The notes below the pieces were generated by a model, which saw only the letters and a list, made by a program, of their open reading frames with translations, did no database searches and was not told the origin of the DNA. A stretch of 64,000 nt of DNA from Corynebacterium heidelbergense (lineage in GTDB: Bacteria > Actinomycetota > Actinomycetes > Mycobacteriales > Mycobacteriaceae). This document shows, piece after piece, positions 16,716-23,885 of the stretch. A program made the position numbers and the translations under genes. The stretch spans positions 2,249,071 through 2,313,070 of the forward strand of contig NZ_CP063191.1 of the NCBI RefSeq assembly GCF_028609845.1. Reading direction: 5' to 3'. Each line of letters starts with the position of its first letter. The stretch's first letter is position 1.

Positions 16716-17222
16716 ATGGGTTCTCAATACGACGCCAACTACAACCCCTCCAACACTTATAAGCTGTGGCAGAAGTGGTCCAAGAAGCCCTTCGGTTCCC
16801 GCATCTTCTCCCTCGGCGCGAGCCTGTGGGCCCCTTACTTCGTGACGGTCCTCCCCCACGTGCACGAGATGCGTCCGGGCTACGCCAAGGTGCACGTGCC
16901 CAAGTGGTGGCTGGTGAACAACCACATCGGTACCTTCCATGCCATCGCCGCCTGCAATGCCGCGGAGATGGCCATGGGGATGCTGGCGGAGGCCTCTCTG
17001 CCCAGCACCCACCGGTGGCTGCCGATGGGCATGCGCACCCAGTACAAGGCCAAGACAAAGGGGGCTCTCACGGCAACGGCAACGGCCGAGCTCCCCGATT
17101 TCTCCACGATCACTCGGGAGAGCGGTGGACAGAAAGTGCCGGTGATCATCCATTTTGAGGACGCGGAGGGCAAGGAATCCGTCTACGCCGAAATCGATAT
17201 CTGGGTTACCGCCAAAAAGTAA
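16716..17222 (+). CDS. DUF4442 hotdog-fold protein (putative thioesterase)
   Basis: A 168-residue protein of the DUF4442/PaaI-like hotdog group. The characteristic central segment is MRPGYAKVHVPKWWLVNNHIGTFHAIAACNAAEMAMG, where the Asn-His-x-Gly-Thr-x-His region and following helix correspond to the acyl-CoA thioesterase active site in related hotdog proteins. Start set at ATG 16716; the frame is open to 16461 but antisense to trxA. Convergent with the fluoride channel genes, overlapping the stop of the last one by 17 bp. Substrate unknown. Confidence 0.83.
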   Translation: MGSQYDANYNPSNTYKLWQKWSKKPFGSRIFSLGASLWAPYFVTVLPHVHEMRPGYAKVHVPKWWLVNNHIGTFHAIAACNAAEMAMGMLAEASLPSTHRWLPMGMRTQYKAKTKGALTATATAELPDFSTITRESGGQKVPVIIHFEDAEGKESVYAEIDIWVTAKK

Positions 17223-17640
17223 GGCCCATCCAGGCCCCGGCGGCGTAACACAGCACCGCCGCGAGAACCATAAGGAGCGTCCACCCCGCGCGCTCCCAGC
17301 GAGCCCGTCGGCGCGCGGAGGCGGATAGACCTGGGGGTAGCGGGCGGATGACCTCAACCATGGCGGTGGAGAACGTGGTGAAACCCCCGCACAACCCGGT
17401 GCCCACCAGGGCGGCGAGAAGCCCCACTGCCCCCGCTCCGCCATGCCCCACCTGTCCGGTGGAGATGGCGCCGCTTAACAGGCCCAGTACCCCCGCGCCC
17501 GCCGCGTTGATGATGCACAGGGAGGCCAAGGGCGCGATTCTCCGTTTGAGCCGACTGTCCACCAAGTAGCGGGCCACAGCTCCCGCCGCCCCACCCAGGC
17601 CGACTGCCAGGGCACTGAGAAGCCCGAACCACGTGTTCAT
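17206..17640 (-). CDS. crcB2: Fluoride channel subunit FluC/CrcB (second of pair)
   Basis: A 144-residue four-helix protein with the family motifs GLGGAAGAVARYLVDSRL (first helix) and GLCGGFTTFSTAMVEV (third helix, with the Phe/Thr/Ser residues of the fluoride path). FluC channels are dual-topology dimers that expel fluoride; Gram-positive actinobacteria commonly use two different subunits, as here. Its start overlaps the stop of the preceding subunit gene (ATGA-type overlap), so they are co-translated. Confidence 0.93.
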   Translation of the reverse strand: MNTWFGLLSALAVGLGGAAGAVARYLVDSRLKRRIAPLASLCIINAAGAGVLGLLSGAISTGQVGHGGAGAVGLLAALVGTGLCGGFTTFSTAMVEVIRPLPPGLSASARRRARWERAGWTLLMVLAAVLCYAAGAWMGLTFWR

Positions 17641-18134
17641 TTCTTCTGCCCCCGTCCCCGCCCGTGGCCGGTGAGCGTCGCTTCACCCAGGCGCCAACCC
17701 GCCAATGCGCCCACCAGGCCAAGTGCCTGGCTCAGGGCGATATACCCGGCGGCACCCAGGGCTGCCCCCGCCAGGGCTACGGAATCCCCGGAGCTGCCAG
17801 GAATCCCAACAACCGCAGCCAGGGCGGAGTAGCTCGTGAGCCCACCCATAGCGCCCGTGCCGAACAGAGCGTAGTGCCGTTGGGTGATGCGGGATCGCGA
17901 GGCGGAGGCACCCGCCGCGAGCCACCCCAGCACCACAGCCCCGAGGACGTTGACCGCCAGCAGGCCGGGACGTCCCCACCCGGACCAGCCGGTGAGCGGT
18001 ACCGCGCCATCAACAACGATCCAGCGCAGCAGGCTACCGGCCAGACCGCCGAGGGCCACCAGTGCGATTGCGGGGAGGGGTTGCCGGGAGTTCGCGCCCG
18101 CCACGGGCGAGAAAGCTTCTCGTCTGTCCTTCAT
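17637..18134 (-). CDS. crcB1: Fluoride channel subunit FluC/CrcB (first of pair)
   Basis: A 165-residue FluC subunit with ALGGLAGSLLRWIVVD in the first helix and GTGAMGGLTSYSALAAVVG in the third; the N-terminal 20 residues are hydrophilic. Probably forms a heterodimeric fluoride-export channel with the next gene product. It begins 21 bp after dnaB on the same strand, so it may be read through from the replication operon; no fluoride riboswitch is seen in that short gap. Confidence 0.93.
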   Translation of the reverse strand: MKDRREAFSPVAGANSRQPLPAIALVALGGLAGSLLRWIVVDGAVPLTGWSGWGRPGLLAVNVLGAVVLGWLAAGASASRSRITQRHYALFGTGAMGGLTSYSALAAVVGIPGSSGDSVALAGAALGAAGYIALSQALGLVGALAGWRLGEATLTGHGRGRGQKK

Positions 18135-18155
18135 TAGGCTCCGTTCCGTGTGCGC

Positions 18156-19685
18156 CTACATAGGCCCGGGCGCCACCGGGCCCGCGCGGTACTCACTGAA
18201 CTTGGAGAACGCTAGCTGGTGGGCGACCACGATCGTGCCGATGGGGCCGCCGCGGTGCTTGGCCAGAATGATGTCCGCCTCGCCGGCGCGCTCGTGATCG
18301 AGGTTCTGGCTATCCGGGCGGTTGAGCAACATGACCATGTCCGCATCCTGTTCCAAGGAGCCGGACTCACGCAGGTCGGAGACACGCGGCAGGGCATCGT
18401 CTCCACGGGACTCCACCCCACGGTTGAGCTGGGAGATGGCCACCACGGGCACGTCCACCTCCTTGGCCAGAAGTTTGAGCTGGCGGGAAAACTCGGAGAC
18501 CTCCTGTTGCCGCGATTCGACGCGCTTCCCGGAGGTCATGAGCTGCAAGTAGTCCACGACGATGAGGGAGAGATCATGCTGCTGCTTGAGCCTGCGGGCC
18601 TTGGCCCGGATCTCCATCATCGTCAGATTGGGGGAATCGTCGATGTAGATCGGCGCCGATTCGATCTCCCCCACCCGGAGGGTAAGCCGCTCCCAGTCGG
18701 CAGTCTCCAGCTTTCCGCCGCGCATCGCGGAGAGGCGGACATCTGATTCCGCCGCGAGGATGCGCATCATGATCTCCGACTTGCTCATCTCCAGGCTGAA
18801 CAACACGCTGGCCTTGTTCTGCCGGATGGAGGCATGGCGCATGAAGTCCAAAGCCAGGGTGGACTTCCCCACACCCGGGCGAGCGGCCACGATGATCATC
18901 TGGCCGCCGTGCAGGCCATTGGTCATGTCGTCCAAATCCTTGAAACCGGTTTCGATGCCCCGGGCCCCGGCGGTACCCGATTCCAACTCGTCCAGCTCGT
19001 CCATCGTGGGATCGATGAGGCTGGCGAAGACCTCGTAGTCCTCCGTGGAGGCGTCGTTAGTTATCGCGAACATCTGCTGCTGAGCATCGTCGACAACGCT
19101 TTCCACCTCCGCGCCCTCGATCCCCGAATAGCCCAGTTGGACAATGCGGGTACCCGCCATGACCAGCTTGCGCAGGGTGGACTTTTCCTTCACGAGGTTC
19201 GCGTAGTAGCCCACGTTGGCGGAGGTGGGTGTGCGCGACATGATGTTGTGCAGATACGGGGCGCCCCCGATGGCCTCCAGGCGGCCATCGCGATCCAACC
19301 GCCCGGCCACGATGACCGGATCGATATCCTTGCCCTCCCCGTACAGGCGGGTGATCGTGTCGAAGACTGTCGCGTGGGCCGGGCGGTAGAAGTCCTCCGC
19401 CATGAGCACCTGCACCACTTCGGCGACGGCATCCTTACTCATGAGCATGCCCCCGAGCACGCCCTGCTCCGCCTCTATGTTCTGCGGCATCTCGCGCCCG
19501 AGGTCCCGGTAATCCGACCCATGTACCTGGCCCCCATCCCCGCTGGCGTGCCGGCCATAGGTGCCCCTCCCCCGCCCGGGTGCACCCGCACCGGCACCCC
19601 GGCGCGCGCCTGCGTCCACCGGATCAAAGGGTTCTTCCGGCGGGGGTACGTCGTCAAAGGAGATGGAAGGTTCCTCGGGGCTCAT
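18156..19685 (-). CDS. dnaB: Replicative DNA helicase DnaB
   Basis: A 509-residue hexameric helicase. A disordered Gly/Arg-rich N-terminus (about 60 residues) precedes the N-terminal domain (MPQNIEAEQGVLGGMLMSKDAVAEV) and the RecA-like C-terminal domain with Walker A GVGKST (residues 271-276), Walker B region LIVVDYLQLM and the DnaB motif VAISQLNRGVESRGDDALPRVSDLRESGSLEQDADMV. No intein interrupts the Walker A site, unlike in some mycobacteria. The upstream 0.76 kb carries DnaA boxes. Confidence 0.98.
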   Translation of the reverse strand: MSPEEPSISFDDVPPPEEPFDPVDAGARRGAGAGAPGRGRGTYGRHASGDGGQVHGSDYRDLGREMPQNIEAEQGVLGGMLMSKDAVAEVVQVLMAEDFYRPAHATVFDTITRLYGEGKDIDPVIVAGRLDRDGRLEAIGGAPYLHNIMSRTPTSANVGYYANLVKEKSTLRKLVMAGTRIVQLGYSGIEGAEVESVVDDAQQQMFAITNDASTEDYEVFASLIDPTMDELDELESGTAGARGIETGFKDLDDMTNGLHGGQMIIVAARPGVGKSTLALDFMRHASIRQNKASVLFSLEMSKSEIMMRILAAESDVRLSAMRGGKLETADWERLTLRVGEIESAPIYIDDSPNLTMMEIRAKARRLKQQHDLSLIVVDYLQLMTSGKRVESRQQEVSEFSRQLKLLAKEVDVPVVAISQLNRGVESRGDDALPRVSDLRESGSLEQDADMVMLLNRPDSQNLDHERAGEADIILAKHRGGPIGTIVVAHQLAFSKFSEYRAGPVAPGPM

Positions 19686-19806
19686 GGCCCCTCATCTTAT
19701 AGTTCCGCCGGGACAGAGGAAGATCCGCTCTGGTGCGCTCTGCGGGGCCCCTCCCCTGCTCCGGTGGGCTTTCCCTACCCGGGCCCACCGGCGCTGGTTG
19801 GAGCGG

Positions 19807-19842
19807 TTATCCACAGGCACTTCCCTACCTTCTTGTGGATAA
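19807..19842. promoter_or_regulatory. Two convergent perfect DnaA boxes upstream of dnaB
   Basis: TTATCCACA at 19807-19815 and its inverse TGTGGATAA at 19834-19842, with a related TGTGGACAG at 19845-19853. This is about 120-155 bp from the dnaB start and about 44 kb from the rpmH-dnaA intergenic boxes. Confidence 0.8.
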
Positions 19843-20190
19843 CTTGTGGACAGTGTGTGCAGAAATCCTCTTTCCCCAGGTCACCCTGTGGAAAACAACC
19901 GCCGTCCCATGCCCCTGACCAGCGACGTTAGACATTTGCCCAGCTCAGCAGGCCTTCTTGCCGAGCCTGCGGAAAAACCGTTCCCGTGGATAACTTTCAA
20001 CCCAGTGTGCACATTTACGCGGAAGTTCCGCCCACTACCCCCCGTATTTACCTCCGAGTAACTCCGGATTTGGCCCGAAAACCCGGTCACCAGCAAGTTT
20101 TCCACAACCCTCACCGCTGCCCCGAAGACGAGCCGCCAAAGCCGGCGCTCGAAAGCCGCCGCCCCCGAACGAAGAGAAGCGACCCCCGCC

Positions 20191-20217
20191 CGGAAGCCGC
20201 CGTTGGCGGTGCTTCCG
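20191..20217 (-). terminator. Strong hairpin downstream of rplI
   Basis: CGGAAGC-CGCC pairs with GGCG-(G,T)-GCTTCCG around a short loop, giving an 11-bp stem with a small bulge. It lies 230 bp past the rplI stop and could end the rpsF-ssb-rplI transcript; no T-tract is present. Confidence 0.4.
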
Positions 20218-20447
20218 AGAAGGGGCCGCTCCTCGTAGGCACCGACTCTCGTCGGCGCCGCGCTGTTGTCTATGTGTTGCTGCGTGGAGCACACGAAGGG
20301 TATCGAGCAAAGCCGTCGGAGTCCACGGGTAGTTCCCGTCTTGGATAGCGGTTGTCTAGGCCGCCGTCCGGGGAACCCCCGTCAAAACTGCGCCGATTCC
20401 TTGCCCACGGATCCCAGAACCCGTGCTCTCGTGGTTCGGTGAGCCTT

Positions 20448-20900
20448 CTACTCGGCCACTACCTCGATGCCAAGCTTCGCATCCACTTCCGGGTGCAGGG
20501 TGACCTCCAGGACGTAGCGTCCAGTGCTCTTGATGTGGTTCTTCGGCAGCTTGATGCTGTTGCGCTCGAGCTGACGGCCATTCGTGGCCTTTACCGCACT
20601 GAGCACGTCCCGTTCGGTTACGGAACCGAACAACCGGCCACCCTCCGCGCTGCGGACGGGGATCTTCACGTTGTCCAGGGCCTCGAGCTCGGCCTTGACT
20701 TCCTTGGCGTGATCCAGGTCGCGGATGGTCCGCGCTTCCTGGGCCCGCTTGATGGTCTCGATGTTCTTCTCGGCACCGCGCGTGGCGGCGATGGCGAACC
20801 CGCGGGGCAGCAGGTAGTTACGCCCGTAGCCAGCCTTGACTTCCACGATGTCTCCTGCGACACCGAGGTTATCAACGCTGGTGGTGAGGATCAGCTTCAT
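20448..20900 (-). CDS. rplI: 50S ribosomal protein L9
   Basis: 150 residues with the L9 N-terminal RNA-binding domain MKLILTTSVDNLGVAGDIVEVKAGYGRNYLLPRGFAIAA, the central helix and the C-terminal domain (GGRLFGSVTERDVLSAV). Last gene of the rpsF-ssb-rplI cluster. rpsR, which sits between ssb and rplI in many bacteria, is absent here, as usual for corynebacteria where it is encoded elsewhere. Confidence 0.98.
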   Translation of the reverse strand: MKLILTTSVDNLGVAGDIVEVKAGYGRNYLLPRGFAIAATRGAEKNIETIKRAQEARTIRDLDHAKEVKAELEALDNVKIPVRSAEGGRLFGSVTERDVLSAVKATNGRQLERNSIKLPKNHIKSTGRYVLEVTLHPEVDAKLGIEVVAE

Positions 20901-21002
20901 GATCCAACCTTTCGTTGAGCTGGGGTTTGCAAACGGGGTGTGGTTACGAGCGCATTGTCAGCGGGTATGCATGGCGCACAGTAGCGTTAGGCTTCGAGCC
21001 AA

Positions 21003-21611
21003 TCAGAACGGCGGTTCCTCGTCGCCGTCTCCGAAGCCGCTCTGCGGGGCGGAGTTCCAGGGGTCCTCCTCCGTAGAGGCGTTGCGCCCACTGAATCCTT
21101 GGTTTTGCTGGGGGCCGTTGTTGTTGCCCCCCATGCCATTCGAGCCTTGGCCACCGGCGTTGCCGCCGCCTCGTGGGCCGCCCTGTCCCCCTCCGCCGGA
21201 CATGCCGCCGGAGTTGGATCCGTATCCGCCCTGGCTGCCGCCGCGCGGGGTCTTGGAGACCTGTGCGGTGGCGTATTTCAGGGAGGGGCCGACCTCATCG
21301 ACCTCGACTTCGAACTGCGTACGCTTCTCGCCCTCGCGGGTTTCGTAGGAGCGCTGCCGCAGCTTGCCGGTGACAACGATGCGATCGCCCTTGTTTAGGG
21401 AGTTCGCGACGTTCTCGGCGGCCTGTCGCCACACGTTGCAGCTCAAGAACAGGGCTTCGGCGTCCACCCACTGCCCGGACTGCTGGTCGTACCGCCGCGG
21501 GGTGGAAGCAACGCGGAAGCTGGCCACGGCGGCACCGCTTTGGGTGTACCGCAGCTCGGGGTCCGCGACGAGGTTGCCTACCACTGTGATCGGGGTTTCG
21601 CCCTGTGCCAT
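21003..21611 (-). CDS. ssb: Single-stranded DNA-binding protein
   Basis: 202 residues. The OB-fold domain covers about residues 1-110 ([29 protein letters not shown], then [34 protein letters not shown]), followed by a long Gly/Asn/Gln-rich linker and the acidic partner-binding tip DGDEEPPF. Located between rpsF and rplI, the standard position of the housekeeping ssb. Confidence 0.98.
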   Translation of the reverse strand: MAQGETPITVVGNLVADPELRYTQSGAAVASFRVASTPRRYDQQSGQWVDAEALFLSCNVWRQAAENVANSLNKGDRIVVTGKLRQRSYETREGEKRTQFEVEVDEVGPSLKYATAQVSKTPRGGSQGGYGSNSGGMSGGGGQGGPRGGGNAGGQGSNGMGGNNNGPQQNQGFSGRNASTEEDPWNSAPQSGFGDGDEEPPF

Positions 21612-21677
21612 GTGCTCAAGCCTTCTTTACGTGTCGTGTGGAGACGTGTGTTGTGCTGAAAATGCGCTGGTAAGGGT

Positions 21678-21974
21678 CTAATCCTTGCGGAGCACCTTGG
21701 TGCGCAGGATCGAATCATTGATGTTGAGCACGCGGTCGAGCTCCTGCACGGTACCAGATTCGCAGTTAAGGTCCAGCACCACGTAGATGCCCTCTTCCTT
21801 CTTCGCGATGGGGTACTCCAGGCGACGCTTGCCCCAGATATCGACCTTTTCCACCGTACCGTTTTCCTTGCGGACAATGTTCAGAAACTTGTCCAGGGAC
21901 GGGGCTACGGCGCGTTCATCCTGAGATGGGTCGAGAATGATCATGACCTCGTATTGACGCACGGACCTCATCAC
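21678..21974 (-). CDS. rpsF: 30S ribosomal protein S6
   Basis: 98 residues with [57 protein letters not shown] and [17 protein letters not shown], the normal S6 sequence. AGGAGGTGATG stands just before the start. A structured leader is possible about 50-90 bases upstream. Confidence 0.97.
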   Translation of the reverse strand: MMRSVRQYEVMIILDPSQDERAVAPSLDKFLNIVRKENGTVEKVDIWGKRRLEYPIAKKEEGIYVVLDLNCESGTVQELDRVLNINDSILRTKVLRKD

Positions 21975-22021
21975 CTCCTATGGTCTGTTTTGTAGTGTTC
22001 GGCCATGTCCGTCGTACGTGG

Positions 22022-22061
22022 GCATGGCAGGAGGGTCGTTGCGTCAGCAACTTGCCCATGC
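22022..22061 (-). promoter_or_regulatory. Possible structured leader of rpsF
   Basis: GCATGGCA (22022-22029) pairs with TGCCCATGC (22053-22061) with one bulged base, and inside it GTTGC (22038-22042) pairs with GCAAC (22047-22051), leaving an asymmetric internal loop. Two stacked stems with an internal loop ahead of rpsF recall ribosomal-protein leaders such as the S6:S18 type, but I cannot match the published consensus. Confidence 0.35.
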
Positions 22062-22068
22062 TAGCTGA

Positions 22069-22096
22069 CCCGGGGGTGGTTTTTAAAAACCCCGGG
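22069..22096 (-). terminator. Palindromic terminator-like element after the ponA cluster
   Basis: CCCGGGG...GGTTTTTAAAAACC...CCGGG forms a long, nearly perfect inverted repeat, eight bases past the stop of the 59-residue membrane protein gene and before the rpsF leader. It probably separates the two minus-strand operons. Confidence 0.6.
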
Positions 22097-22103
22097 ATCG
22101 TCC

Positions 22104-22283
22104 TTAGGCCGCCCAGAAGATCGCGATGGTCACCGGTACGAGGGTTAGGCAGAGTACTGCGGCGGTGAACAGGGACCACACTAGGGCGCGGGGTTTTCCG
22201 TAGGAGTACGTGATATAGGCCCCGGCGATGCAGCAGAAGCCCACGAACACGCTGGCCATGGTCACGAACATTGCGGTTGTCAT
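22104..22283 (-). CDS. Small membrane protein (59 residues)
   Basis: A short gene of 59 codons reading MTTAMFVTMASVFVGFCCIA and continuing through GAYITYSYGKPRALVWSLFT to VPVTIAIFWAA. Two membrane helices joined by a short positively charged turn are evident. The ATG overlaps the TGA of the upstream glycosyltransferase gene (ATGA overlap), so it is the last gene of the ponA-GT87 cluster and is translationally coupled. Function unknown; a small partner of the glycosyltransferase or PonA is a plausible inference. Confidence 0.75.
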   Translation of the reverse strand: MTTAMFVTMASVFVGFCCIAGAYITYSYGKPRALVWSLFTAAVLCLTLVPVTIAIFWAA

Positions 22284-23878
22284 ACGCCCGGATCTCCCGT
22301 GGGGGTCGCTGTGGTGTGGGTCTGTTCGACGCCCCGGTCCGTGGCGTCCTGACCCTTATTATGGACGCCCATCCTGCCGGAACCTAGCGCCCCACCCCGA
22401 CGGTCCCCGCCGCACCGGCGGCGCCCGTCTAACGGACCGGCCAGAGGATCGGCGCCGTCGTGGGCCGCACGGACCTCATCCCACCCGGAGCGGGTCTGCC
22501 GCAGAACCACCCCCGCCATCCACAGCAGCAGGCCGATGCGCAGGACGGTGACGGTGTCCACCAGATAATGCGGTGCCGCCTGCTTCGGCGGCAGGAACTG
22601 CCACATCCGCAGGTACCAATACACGGCTTCCACCGCAGCCCACCCGAACACCAGCCGCCAGCGCGGCAGGGCCAGGACCAGCAGGGGCAGCAGCCACAGC
22701 GAGTACTGGGGGCTCCACACCTTGTTCGTGACCAGGAAGGCCAACACCGACAGGAAGGCGACCTGCGCCAGCCGCGGTTGCTTCTCCGCGCCCAGGACCA
22801 GGTAGGCCAGAGCGGCCAGGCACGCCCCGAGTGACAACAACCCGATTGCGTTCAACACCGCCGGGGAGCCCTGCAGCACGTGCGTGCTCAGCCAGGAGCG
22901 GGGCCCGGCGATGTGCTCCGCCACGGCATAGAGGGTCGAACCCTCCAATCCGCGCGCCGAGTTCATTCGGAAGAACTCCGCCCATCCGGCGGGGGCCACG
23001 ATCATGATCGGCACGTTCACCAGCAGCCAGGCTATGACGGCCGCCACCCCGAAGCGCACCAGCGCCCCATAGGCCCGGGCGCGCAGGCACAGCAGGACAA
23101 TGGCCCCCGCGATGAACACCGGCCACAGCTTCAGGGCCACCCCCACCGCCAGCGCTACCCCCGCACCGGCCGGTTTATTGCGGGACCACAGCCACAATCC
23201 CGCCACCGCGGCGAGGACGCTGAGGGTATCGAAGTTGGTGAAGGCATGGACGATGACGAGTGGACTGGCTGCCATGAGCACGGCGTCCCACACCCGCCGC
23301 CCGGCGAGGAGGCCCGTCAACCCCACCGCGGCCATCCACGCGGCCGCGAGAAACACCGCACTGACGCCGAAGTACACGGCCACATCCGTCGCTCCCGGCA
23401 ATCCCAGGGCCCGCCACCCGGCCCCAACGGGACGGGCCAGCACCGCCGCAAACCACTGAAACAGGCCCGTGACCACGGGGTATTCCATGTAGCGCGTCTG
23501 CCCCGCCTCTTGCCAGGAGTGGAGATAGGGGAAGGCGAGCTGGTCCAGGCCCCGGGCCGAAAAGAGGCTGACGGTATCCGAGTAGCACGCGCTGGTGAAT
23601 TGTCGGTTGCCGGACCAGTCCACGCCCCCGGCCGCCACCGCGCCCCCACCCACGGGCGAGCGCAGGCACTGGGCTTTTTGCATCCAGCCCAAGCTCAGGA
23701 ACGCCGCAGCGGTGAGGAGTAGAACCCGCAGTGGGGTCCCCCACTGCACTCGGCCCACCAGGGCGTGGTCCCCCATCGGGCCGCCGAGGAACCCGATGAA
23801 CCCGCGGGCCAGCGGCTCAGTCTGCCCGGGCAGAATTCGGGTGCTATCGGACTCAACCGGCCCGTGCCTGCGGCCCAC
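22280..23878 (-). CDS. Membrane glycosyltransferase, GT87/DUF2029 family
   Basis: A 532-residue polytopic protein with about ten membrane segments and a long periplasmic loop after the first (CYSDTVSLFSARGLDQLAFPYLHSWQEAGQTRYMEYPVVTG, a typical region of GT-C enzymes). Helices include VWDAVLMAASPLVIVHAFTNFD and LSVLAFLVTNKVWSPQYSLWLLPLLVL. GT87 enzymes transfer mannose or other sugars from polyprenyl-phosphate donors. The hydrophilic C-terminal 80 residues are disordered. It starts seven bases after ponA; the equivalent gene neighbours ponA1 in mycobacteria, suggesting a shared envelope role. Confidence 0.87.
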   Translation of the reverse strand: MGRRHGPVESDSTRILPGQTEPLARGFIGFLGGPMGDHALVGRVQWGTPLRVLLLTAAAFLSLGWMQKAQCLRSPVGGGAVAAGGVDWSGNRQFTSACYSDTVSLFSARGLDQLAFPYLHSWQEAGQTRYMEYPVVTGLFQWFAAVLARPVGAGWRALGLPGATDVAVYFGVSAVFLAAAWMAAVGLTGLLAGRRVWDAVLMAASPLVIVHAFTNFDTLSVLAAVAGLWLWSRNKPAGAGVALAVGVALKLWPVFIAGAIVLLCLRARAYGALVRFGVAAVIAWLLVNVPIMIVAPAGWAEFFRMNSARGLEGSTLYAVAEHIAGPRSWLSTHVLQGSPAVLNAIGLLSLGACLAALAYLVLGAEKQPRLAQVAFLSVLAFLVTNKVWSPQYSLWLLPLLVLALPRWRLVFGWAAVEAVYWYLRMWQFLPPKQAAPHYLVDTVTVLRIGLLLWMAGVVLRQTRSGWDEVRAAHDGADPLAGPLDGRRRCGGDRRGGALGSGRMGVHNKGQDATDRGVEQTHTTATPTGDPGV

Positions 23879-23885
23879 CGGAGTG

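Larger units (their letters stand above)
19686..20447. other. Long intergenic region between rplI and dnaB (762 bp)
   Basis: No gene with coding character is seen. It contains two perfect DnaA boxes, TTATCCACA (19807-19815) and TGTGGATAA (19834-19842), and related sequences TGTGGAAAA (19887-19895), CGTGGATAA (19985-19993) and TTTTCCACA (20098-20106). The half nearer rplI contains a strong hairpin at 20191-20217 and a second imperfect one at 20238-20259. The dnaB promoter should lie at its left end: TATAAG on the minus strand ends ten bases before the dnaB ATG. Confidence 0.75.

Noticed and set aside
18135-18155. Fluoride riboswitch ahead of crcB1
   Set aside because: Only 21 bp separate it from dnaB, too short for the aptamer, and no consensus was seen.
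18156-19685. Intein in dnaB
   Set aside because: Walker A reads GVGKST without interruption and the length is normal.
18834-19931. A 365-residue plus-strand open frame
   Set aside because: Antisense to dnaB and extends into non-coding sequence; no recognisable domain.
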